Positions 60,901 to 64,000 of a DNA stretch of 64,000 bases are shown here, in pieces; the stretch's first letter is position 1; each line of letters opens with the position of its first letter. The notes below the pieces were generated by a model. It had not been told where the DNA came from. It saw nothing but the letters and a program-made list of their open reading frames with translations, and did not search any database. The translations under genes and the position numbers were made by a program. The stretch covers positions 3,950,288-4,014,287 of the forward strand of contig NC_092676.1 of NCBI RefSeq assembly GCF_964355755.1. The letters run 5' to 3'. Source of the DNA: Antedon mediterranea (Eukaryota; Echinodermata; Crinoidea; Comatulida; Antedonidae).

Positions 60901-63209
60901 CACGCTAAACTGTAGGTTAATAAATCCATTTCCAATACTCATCAACCATAAATATTCATATATTAACAGCATATATAAACAGATTTAAAAATGTCTATAT
61001 ATTCCTAAAGAATTTTATCAAACTGAATTCTGTGAGTAACGAAAACTAATCTAATGAGTATAGTTCATTCCAATTTCCAGTACGTTCATGCATCGAAAGT
61101 TTAATGACTGGTTTTTTGTGCCTAAATGCCTGTGTGCGTATAAAACAAAACCATAGTTTGTGTGCAGAACGGCCTTGTTTTGTTTTTTTCACCGGATATA
61201 ATACTAGATTGAGCCAGCTTGAACAACCTAAACTAGATTGAACCAGCTTAAGTCAACCTAAACTAGATTGAACCAGCTTAAGCCAACCTAAACTAGATTG
61301 AACCATCTTAAGCCAACCTAAACTAGATTGAACCAGCTTAAGCCAACCTAAACTAGATTGAACCATCTTAAGCCAACCTAAACTAGATTGAACCAGCTTA
61401 AACCAACCTAAACTAGATTGAACCATCTTAAGCAAACCTAAACTAGATTGAACCAGCTTAAGCCAACCTAAACTAGATTGAACCATCTTAAGCCAACCTA
61501 AACTAGATTGAACCAGCTTAAGCCAACCTAAACTAGATTGAACCATCTTAAGCAAACCTAAACTAGATTGAACCAGCTTAAACCAACCTAAACTAGATTA
61601 AACCATCTTAAGACAACCTAAACTAGATTGAACCAGCTTAAGCCAACCTAAACTAGATTGAACCATCTTAAGCCAACCTAAACTAGATTGAACCCAGCTT
61701 AAACCAACCTAAACTAGATTGAACCATCTTAAGCAAACCTAAACTAGATTGAACCAGCTTAAGCCAACCTAAACTAGATTGAACCATCTTAAGCCAACCT
61801 AAACTAGATTGAACCAGCTTAAGCCAACCTAAACTAGATTGAACCATCTTAAGCAAACCTAAACTATATTGAACCAGCTTAAACCAACCTAAATTAGATT
61901 GAACCAGCTTAAGCCAACCTAAACTAGATTGAACCATCTTAAGCCAACCTAAACTAGATTGAACCAGCTTAAGCTAACCTAAACTAGATTGAACCATCTT
62001 AAGCAAACCTAAAGTAGATTGAACCAGCTTAAACCAACCTAAACTAGATTGAACCAGTTTAAGCCAACCTAAACTAGATTGAACCAAATATTGTCAGTTG
62101 TCAAAAATATTGCTAACTGGATGAAAGGAGTTGATAATTAGCAAATCAATTGTGATTGGCTACTGATTATATAACGTTTATGCAACTCCTCATTATTGTG
62201 TTTTACTATTACTGTATATTTTATTTTTCTTATTTTATTGTTACTGCAATGTATGAATACTATTTCATTTTTTAAAATACTGAAAATGTTTTTCATAGCT
62301 ATACATTGTTATTAGTAATGTTTTCTTTTTCTCGTTCTCTTTATTCGGACACTTGTTTGGCTTTACACTTACACTTTGTCTTTACATGCTTCGCTTGTTT
62401 TGATTCTGTGGATAGTTGGTCGTGCTTTGAAAGTACCACGCCCTCGTTCGCCATTCGATGACAACGTGGGAAATAGCGCATCTGCTCCTGCCAGCATCGT
62501 TGATAGCTTTCTTGGCGGTGATAATACACAAAGTATAGCATACCTGTTTATTACTTTGCTCTTTCTTTTGTATTTTCAATCTTTCAATGTTTCGCACATT
62601 AAACGTATTTAAAGCACTTGTAATTTTTTTTTTTTTTACTTTATTGAATTAAATGTCCATATGTTAATGTTGTGATCAAAATTATAAGAAATGCAGTTAT
62701 TTTGTTTCTTACATTGTCAGCATATAGTGTTTTGCTATATAAGGCCATATATATTTATAATTATGTTGACCAAATTTCAAAGTATATAGGTAATAATCTT
62801 GACCTAGATCCTTAATGATCTGAAGGTATGATTCCACACCTGTTATTTGAGATATTAGGTTTGTGTCCCACCCTAAAAACAACTTCTTTAGTGATCTCAC
62901 AATGTAAATATGTATGATTATTTTTATAACTAAAAATAATTCAATTGTTAAAAGATGAAGCTAAATGGCCCTGTTAGATATGAGGCTTCTATTCTCTAGG
63001 CTTGGCACCAACCAACCCGTTTACTAACACAGCAAAACCCAGCATAGGATCGCCGTCACGTGGCTATGAACGCCACAGCTGGACTCCAAGCATCCTAGAA
63101 CCAGAGGGTGGCTTAGAATCTGGCGGTAATGCCGTCGCTGATCTGGAAGCTTTCTTCAGTTCACCCTCCGTGTCCCCTAGCGGAACACCTACTCGCCAAA
63201 CAAGATCTG
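24999..63209 (+). CDS. PICALM: PICALM/AP180-type clathrin assembly adaptor, 15 exons seen, 3' end beyond window
   Basis: Exons: 24999-25128, 35978-36120, 38509-38584, 41623-41726, 42663-42702, 44008-44064, 47410-47521, 47711-47817, 48407-48448, 54640-54716, 58975-59092, 59452-59677, 60480-60632, 62416-62532, 63000-63209. Exons 1-10 form an ANTH domain: [10 protein letters not shown], the PIP2-binding K28, K38, K40 and H41 in [61 protein letters not shown] and APSSLLDAL. Exon 11 is a coiled [14 protein letters not shown]. Exons 12-15 are a disordered tail with NPF motifs (EH-domain binding), PFTNT repeats and DLF (clathrin-box-like). It is expected to link PIP2 membranes and SNAREs to clathrin. 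Exon 4 contains one extra T (41700-41703) that breaks the frame between QVAF and DFCRVKRG; this is an error or a damaged allele. Exon 14 is assigned by splice sites and phase only. Confidence 0.95.
26033..26208. mobile_element. MITE family 1, copy 4
   Basis: The left end TTAAGCTCTGTCTACACTAT is good; the right end is decayed (TAATGTAGCCAGAG). The interior motif CCCAAATATGGTAGTGATAT is repeated three times in tandem. Confidence 0.78.
27110..27247. mobile_element. MITE family 1, copy 5 (right end truncated)
   Basis: Left end AAAGCTCTGTCTACACTATC is intact. The right side stops at TTTTTGTCACATAAA and lacks the terminal repeat. Confidence 0.78.
27272..27320. repeat. GAGGAGAGC hairpin
   Basis: GGCTCTCCTCAATATGTTGAGGAGAGCC is an inverted repeat with a few-base loop. 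Similar GGAGAGC/GCTCTCC units recur at 46676-46768 and, as GGAGCGC, at 28294-28533 and 45586-45655. Confidence 0.6.
27531..28250 (+). repeat. 0.7-kb dispersed segment, copy 1
   Basis: From AGAAGCATGGACAATGCAAA to TGAATTGTTTACGAT, this stretch matches 33779-34499 in the same orientation with moderate divergence and small indels. Internal motifs shared include TCATGTCATGTGACACAAAA and GGACGGAAATCCGCCGACGA. It has no coding potential I can recognise. Confidence 0.85.
28294..28533. repeat. 240-bp near-perfect palindrome
   Basis: The arms run inward from AAGATCGTTGTATTTGGGG on the left and CCCCAAATACAACGATCTT on the right and stay almost perfectly complementary through CTGTAACAGGTTGGGG, GGCGCTC and CCAAGGAGCG to a centre near 28413. 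The inner part is GC-rich in an AT-rich setting. A few arm mismatches lie near GCTCATTTGATCG versus CGAACAAAGGAGC. Confidence 0.9.
28954..29094. mobile_element. Small TIR element (AGCTTGGTTC ends), copy 1
   Basis: AAGCTTGGTTCTTACTAGA at the left faces TCTAGTGTGAACCAAGC at the right. The interior carries ACACAACGCAA and GCGTTGC in inverted order. Related to 32858-33093. Confidence 0.7.
30290..30590 (+). mobile_element. tRNA-derived SINE family C, copy 1
   Basis: Head GTGGCGCAG (A-box region) and GGTTCGAATCC (B box). A shared body with CTGCATTATGGGAGTTATG and TTTCCATACGTGTTTGATCC follows, with 3' end CATATAAATCCAGGATATTA running into an ATT microsatellite. Copies at 41905-42206 (minus) and 49645-49936 (plus). 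Confidence 0.85.
30690..30910 (+). repeat. Imperfect tandem repeat GGTTGCTAGCCTAAAGTTATCC
   Basis: About five units of 45-60 bases of the form GTTGCTAGCCTAAAGTTATC then CAGACAACAACAAAT occur in a row, diverging toward the right. Confidence 0.75.
31590..31712. repeat. 51-bp-arm hairpin
   Basis: Arms 31590-31640 and 31662-31712 are complementary with about one mismatch and a 21-base loop. The inner arm has AGTATAAGCGAACTTA, echoed again in the loop. Confidence 0.85.
31771..32007. repeat. Inverted repeat with about 75-bp arms and 85-bp spacer
   Basis: The left arm contains GTGCTCTCCAGAGGGAGGGC and GATACGAAAGTGAAAA. The right arm is its reverse complement from about 31936. A solo arm recurs at 35578-35690, and a related GTGCCTAGCTTACCTGGATA unit occurs twice at 45280 and 45480. 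Confidence 0.82.
32858..33093. mobile_element. Small TIR element (GGTTCCCACTAG ends), copy 2
   Basis: TTAAGCATGGTTCCCACTAG on the left faces CTAGTGGGAACCAACATTTA on the right. The ends match 28954-29094 in design. The interior repeats ACAACG and GTTGCGT. Confidence 0.65.
33535..33745 (+). repeat. 25-bp tandem repeat, CTACGATGTATTGTTCGTAG type
   Basis: About seven units of CCTACGATGTATTGTTYGTAG and the variant TTGTTCTCTCCTACGATG occur in a row, directly before dispersed segment copy 2. A single unit also precedes copy 1, so the repeat belongs to that element. Confidence 0.8.
33779..34499 (+). repeat. 0.7-kb dispersed segment, copy 2
   Basis: Same orientation and content as 27531-28250, with indels. 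Both copies lie inside PICALM intron 1, 6.2 kb apart. Confidence 0.85.
35398..35473. repeat. AT-only hairpin with about 36-bp arms
   Basis: The arms GAATTAATTTTTTTT and AAAAAATAATAATTC frame a nearly pure A/T inverted repeat centred on TTCGATTGAA. Confidence 0.8.
35578..35690. repeat. Solo copy of the GTGCCTAGCTTACC inverted-repeat arm
   Basis: Matches the left arm at 31771-31850 and continues into GAACACCCCTGTAAT, which corresponds to the spacer of that element. Confidence 0.7.
35756..35888. mobile_element. MITE family 1, copy 6
   Basis: GGCTCTGTCTACACTATTAAAC and TAGTGTAGACAGAGCTT ends, with TTA directly outside both. It ends 90 bases before PICALM exon 2. Confidence 0.82.
36500..38070 (+). 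repeat. 40-bp minisatellite, about 39 copies, in PICALM intron 2
   Basis: The unit is AGTGAACATACAGTTAGCAT plus TATGCTTGACTTAGTTATAA. The period is exactly 40 through almost the whole array. Units differ at few positions: TTAGTT or TTTGTT, TATAA or TATAG, GAACAT or GACCAT, TTAGCAT or TTAACAT. It occupies two-thirds of the intron. Confidence 0.97.
39351..39670. mobile_element. MITE family 2, copy 6
   Basis: Left end TTAAAGATGTATTGTCCCCC; decayed right end GGGGAAATGACATGTGTATG. It lies in PICALM intron 3. Confidence 0.72.
40988..41173. mobile_element. MITE family 1, copy 7
   Basis: TTAAGCTTTGTCTACACTATC on the left and GATAGTGTAGACAGAGCTTTA on the right, TTA outside both. The interior has an extra TACAGTACTGTA palindrome. 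Confidence 0.83.
41905..42206 (-). mobile_element. tRNA-derived SINE family C, copy 2
   Basis: Minus-strand copy: tail at the left (AATAATATTCTGGATTTATA), body with GCTGATTACTAGCTGCATTA on the minus strand, head at the right with GGCGTGTCACGCAG. The B box is altered to GTTTGAATCC. It lies in PICALM intron 4, about 180 bases after exon 4. Confidence 0.82.
44108..44530. mobile_element. MITE family 2, copy 7, two nested left ends
   Basis: A left end AGATGTATTATCTCCCGAAA is followed after about 105 bases by a second left end ATGTATTGTCCCCCAAAATC, then a single right end GGGGACAATACTGTA. This looks like one copy inserted into, or recombined with, another. Confidence 0.7.
45120..45540 (+). repeat. 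Tandem duplication of a roughly 190-base unit
   Basis: The unit from GCGTTTTGATTATTTTA to CTCAAAAGAGAGCTATGAT is repeated once with about 10 percent change. It includes the GTGCCTAGCTTACC motif found in the inverted repeats at 31.8 and 35.6 kb. Confidence 0.8.
45586..45655. repeat. GC-rich GGAGCGC hairpin element
   Basis: GGAGCGC at the left and GCGCTCC at the right enclose repeated CGCGCTCCTC motifs. The block stands out as GC-rich in an AT-rich setting and shares its motif with the palindrome at 28.4 kb. Confidence 0.6.
46676..46768. repeat. GAGGAGAGCG hairpins
   Basis: GAGGAGAGCG occurs with AGGAGAGCGAATTGCTCTCCT and ATTTGTTGCTCTCCT, giving two overlapping hairpins. Related to 27272-27320. 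Confidence 0.65.
47054..47388. mobile_element. MITE family 2, copy 8, next to PICALM exon 7
   Basis: Left end TTAAAGATGTATTGTCCC; right end decayed (CAGGATAATATATGTAACG). It ends about 20 bases before the exon 7 acceptor, so the polypyrimidine tract of that exon is next to or inside its edge. Confidence 0.72.
48033..48369. mobile_element. MITE family 2, copy 9, next to PICALM exon 9
   Basis: Ends TTAAAGATGTATTATCC and GGGGATAAATACATCTTTAA are inverted. It ends 38 bases before the exon 9 acceptor. Confidence 0.78.
49054..49290 (-). mobile_element. tRNA-derived SINE family B, copy 2
   Basis: Same body as 14635-14880 (GTGGGTGATCCATCCAGC, GGGACCCTCAGAGG, CTTAGAAAAAATCCTGACAT). The minus-strand B box is GGTTCAAGTCC and the tail is the T-run at 49053-49068. 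Confidence 0.82.
49645..49936 (+). mobile_element. tRNA-derived SINE family C, copy 3
   Basis: The best preserved copy: GGCGTGTGGCGCAGAGTG, GGTTCGAATCCAACTCTCAC, and 3' end GGCGCTATATAAATCCAGG then (ATT)n. The GCGCTATATAAAT terminus also appears alone at 59268-59290. Confidence 0.85.
50021..50250. mobile_element. TIR element with GGGACCATGTCAAA ends
   Basis: GGGGACCATGTCAAAGTTAT at the left faces AATAATTTTGACATGATCCC at the right; CTGCAG-rich motifs lie inside both ends. Half copies or fragments with TGCAGTAGAATATTTTGACA occur near 28.77, 29.85, 35.7, 39.05 and 39.25 kb. Confidence 0.72.
50355..50415 (+). repeat. 17-base tandem repeat TTAATTGGTAGATTTAG
   Basis: Three to four perfect units in a row. 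Confidence 0.85.
50598..50627 (+). other. Candidate PICALM cassette micro-exon (30 nt)
   Basis: TTTCATTCCAG precedes and GTGAGT follows a 30-base open stretch encoding [10 protein letters not shown] in the phase (0) of the exon 9-exon 10 intron. Inclusion would keep the reading frame between IPDLAK and APSSLL. I do not recognise the peptide, so this rests on splice-site quality and phase alone. Confidence 0.35.
51590..52200. repeat. ATC/GAT microsatellite in PICALM intron 9
   Basis: (ATC)n mixed with ATATTG and ATATTC units over about 600 bases. Its three-base period leaves long open frames on both strands, rich in Ile/His on the plus and Asp/Tyr or Met/Asn on the minus strand. Confidence 0.95.
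52443..52490 (+). other. Candidate PICALM cassette exon (48 nt)
   Basis: CTTTTTCCAATAG precedes and GTAGAG follows a 48-base open stretch, phase 0 at both ends, encoding [16 protein letters not shown]. It would insert between IPDLAK (exon 9) and APSSLL (exon 10), just where the ANTH domain ends. The peptide is not one I know from PICALM or AP180. Confidence 0.4.
53348..53469. mobile_element. MITE family 1, copy 8 (short)
   Basis: GGTCTGTCTACACTATGTGATG at the left lacks part of the inner end; the right end GATAGTGTAGACAGAGCTT is complete. Confidence 0.78.
53650..53690 (+). repeat. GGCTCGTCAGAT tandem triplet
   Basis: GCTCGTCAGATGG occurs three times in a row with a 13-base period. Confidence 0.85.
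54075..54180 (-). mobile_element. tRNA-Thr-like SINE, copy 3 (decayed)
   Basis: Resembles 4326-4432: GAACACTTGCGAAAAAA, TTCTCGGGCAGGACTTAACCC and AAATCACTAGCG are in the same order, but the B box is damaged and the palindromic head is lost. An AAT microsatellite follows at 54225-54265. Confidence 0.6.
54959..55112. mobile_element. MITE family 1, copy 9
   Basis: TTA, then AGCTCTGTCTACACTATC, and at the other end GATAGTGTAGACAGAGCT, then TTA. This is the clearest example of a possible 3-bp target duplication for the family. Confidence 0.85.
56340..57385 (+). repeat. About 12-unit tandem array with CCGTTA..TAACGG palindromes
   Basis: The unit is 80-105 bases. Each has ACTATCGTCCGTTAGCTCGG then CGTTTAACGGACACAAAAAC, so that GTCCGTTA and TAACGGAC can pair across a 10-base loop. 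One unit (near 56822) lacks the left half. The spacer GTGGAATGATGCTATACTC varies more than the palindrome. Confidence 0.93.
57560..57975 (+). repeat. Tandem duplication of a 240-base unit with GTGACGTCAT
   Basis: TTGTAATAAACATGACACCC through GCCCAAAGTTTC is repeated at about 57820-57955. Each copy holds ACGTGACGTCATATCGC, which contains a full CRE-type palindrome. Confidence 0.88.
58780..58936. mobile_element. MITE family 1, copy 10, immediately upstream of PICALM exon 11
   Basis: AAAGCTCTGTCCACACTATC on the left and TTTGATAGTGTAGAGCTTAA on the right (lacking GACA). The copy ends 38 bases before the exon 11 acceptor and about 80 bases after the Harbinger-like element. Confidence 0.83.
59180..59295. 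mobile_element. Fragments: MITE family 2 right end and a SINE 3' end
   Basis: TTTTTCAGGGGACAATCTTTAA is a family 2 right end. It is followed by GTGCGCTATATAAATTATTATT, the 3' terminus of the family C SINE type, without its head. Confidence 0.55.
60262..60325 (+). mobile_element. tRNA-like fragment in PICALM intron 12
   Basis: TAGTGGTGAACATGCTTGC (A-box-like) and GGGTTCAAATCCTGGC (B box) lie at tRNA-like spacing; the acceptor stem does not pair. A decayed tRNA-derived SINE is likely. Confidence 0.5.
60717..60837. mobile_element. MITE family 1, copy 11 (short)
   Basis: TTAAGCTCTGTCTACACTATT and GATAGTGTAGACTGGCTTTA ends, with TTA outside both. It begins about 85 bases after PICALM exon 13. 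Confidence 0.82.
61205..62090 (+). repeat. 30-bp minisatellite with 60-bp dimer order, PICALM intron 13
   Basis: The unit CTAAACTAGATTGAACCAG plus CTTAAGCCAAC is 30 bases. CAGCTT and CATCTT units alternate strictly over most of the roughly 29 copies. A single-base insertion at about 61691 shifts the phase. The period of 30 leaves open frames on the minus strand. Confidence 0.96.
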
Positions 63210-63232
63210 GTACTTTTTTGACATCTGTCATG

Positions 63233-63420
63233 ACCCATTCCTCCTGTGTTTGGATGTTGTTGTGACTCCTCCCTCTTGTGTTTGAATGTTTGTCATGACT
63301 CCTCCCTCTTGTGTTTGGATGTTTGTCATGACTCCTCTCTCTTGTGTTTGGATGTTTGTCATGACTCCTCCCTCTTGTGCTTGGATGTTTGTCGTGACTT
63401 CTCCCTCTTGTGTTTGGATG
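63233..63420 (+). repeat. 33-bp minisatellite directly after PICALM exon 15
   Basis: The unit TCATGACTCCTCCCTCTTGT plus GTTTGGATGTTTG recurs at 63294, 63327 and 63360 with a 33-base period, about five to six units. It starts about 24 bases past the exon 15 donor. Confidence 0.92.
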
Positions 63421-63550
63421 ATGTATGCATTTGGAATGTACTGTGTCTGGAAGTTATTAACCACTACCATTTTCCATGGTTTTTTTTTCAATGTCTAAAT
63501 TCTTGATATATCTTTTATTTTTTTCTCATTGTTTTGAATTTTCTCCACAG

Positions 63551-63603
63551 TACTATATTTCAAGTGGATGTACTGTAGTTATAAAATGAGTTGGACAGAA
63601 TGA
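63551..63603 (+). other. Candidate alternative terminal exon of PICALM
   Basis: A strong acceptor (TTTTCTCCACAG) is followed, in the phase required by exon 15, by 17 codons ending SYKMSWTE and TGA at 63601-63603. AATAAA stands at 63648-63653. It would end the protein early. PICALM normally continues much further, so this is at best a minor isoform and may be chance. Confidence 0.25.
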
Positions 63604-63647
63604 TTGAAAGAGAATGTATTAATTTAAAAAGACAGCGGTTGAAGATA

Positions 63648-63653
63648 AATAAA
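63648..63653 (+). terminator. AATAAA downstream of the candidate terminal exon
   Basis: AATAAA in GATAAATAAAATTT. Its meaning depends on whether the exon at 63551 is real. Confidence 0.25.
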
Positions 63654-63944
63654 ATTTAAATATAATTGTTTGGATATCTTCAATATTCTGTACACAAAAT
63701 GTCATGCAAATATTTTTTGATTTCTATGCACAACTTTATGGAGAACACCAATATTAGTGAGTTCTACTAGGCCCAATTTTAACTTCTCAAACCACCCAAA
63801 CTGGATAGCTGAAAAGCCTAATTTCACCATAGGCACTCCAGAATTCCTCTGGATATCTGAACGTACTTTATTTTTTTCAAACCTAGCTTTAACTTATTGA
63901 CAACCTAACCCCTACAATTCTCTACCTGCCTGGGACACACAGAT

Positions 63945-64000
63945 CATGTTTTTTTTTTAATGAGGGTGATCCATCCATTTTGTCTAATAGAAGCACAATC
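63945..64000 (-). mobile_element. tRNA-derived SINE family B, tail part at window edge
   Basis: TTTTTTTTTAATGAGGGTGATCCATCCA matches the tail end of the copies at 14635 and 49054. The rest lies outside or has diverged. Confidence 0.5.

Noticed and set aside
61253-61937. Two minus-strand ORFs of 100 and 84 codons with a repeated VQSSLGWLK motif, resembling a repeat protein
   Set aside because: The 30-bp minisatellite has a period divisible by three, so an open frame arises automatically. The array lies in a PICALM intron and has no start context or flanking coding sequence.
63228-63506. Overlapping ORFs on both strands, Cys/Leu-rich or TNIQTQEGGV repeats
   Set aside because: They come from the 33-bp minisatellite; its period is a multiple of three.

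Overview
This is an AT-rich, intron-rich animal genomic window carrying four protein-coding genes on the + strand: the 3' part of a fatty-acid-amide-hydrolase-type amidase, complete ZC4H2, a complete but very divergent WAVE/SCAR (WASF) gene, and the 5' two-thirds or so of a PICALM/AP180-type clathrin adaptor. The short exons, GT..AG introns, AATAAA signals and animal gene content rule out a prokaryote. A deuterostome invertebrate such as an echinoderm fits the small introns, the frequent AGGCCT-type motifs and a foldback transposon resembling sea urchin TU elements, but the organism assignment is a guess.

Layout. 1-2.2 kb: last five visible exons of the amidase. 2.6-11.9 kb: ZC4H2, whose first intron holds a 7.1-kb foldback transposon (3044-10165) with 9-bp target-site duplications and arms built from a 147-bp monomer. 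11.9-19.4 kb: intergenic, filled with inverted-repeat elements (MITEs) and SINEs. 19.475-21.58 kb: the WAVE-like gene in five coding exons, with an AGGTCA-rich array in intron 3 and two tRNA-like copies in its 3' region. 22.0-25.0 kb: intergenic and probable PICALM promoter. 24.999 kb to beyond 63.2 kb: PICALM, 15 coding exons over 38 kb. Its introns hold most of the repeats: a 40-bp minisatellite (36.5-38.07 kb), a 240-bp near-perfect palindrome (28.3 kb), an ATC/ATG microsatellite (51.6-52.2 kb), a Harbinger-like element full of Myb-type half-sites (55.539-58.700 kb), a 30/60-bp minisatellite (61.2-62.09 kb) and a 33-bp minisatellite (63.23-63.42 kb).

At least four inverted-repeat element families recur, most often a 120-180 bp foldback MITE with ends like AGCTCTGTCTACACTATC (11 copies) and a family with ends AAAGATGTATTGTCCC (about 10 copies). 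Three or four tRNA-derived SINE families are present. Most long ORFs outside the four genes arise from tandem repeats whose period is a multiple of three, or from SINEs, and are not genes.

The genes are not an operon. WAVE (Arp2/3 activation) and PICALM (clathrin endocytosis) both act at the membrane-actin interface, but I see no reason beyond adjacency to link them. The points most worth checking are the shortened WAVE with degenerate WH2-central-acidic segments, the foldback element with its three-monomer higher-order repeat, the Myb-site array in the Harbinger-like element, one apparent single-base frameshift in PICALM, and two frame-preserving candidate cassette exons in PICALM.
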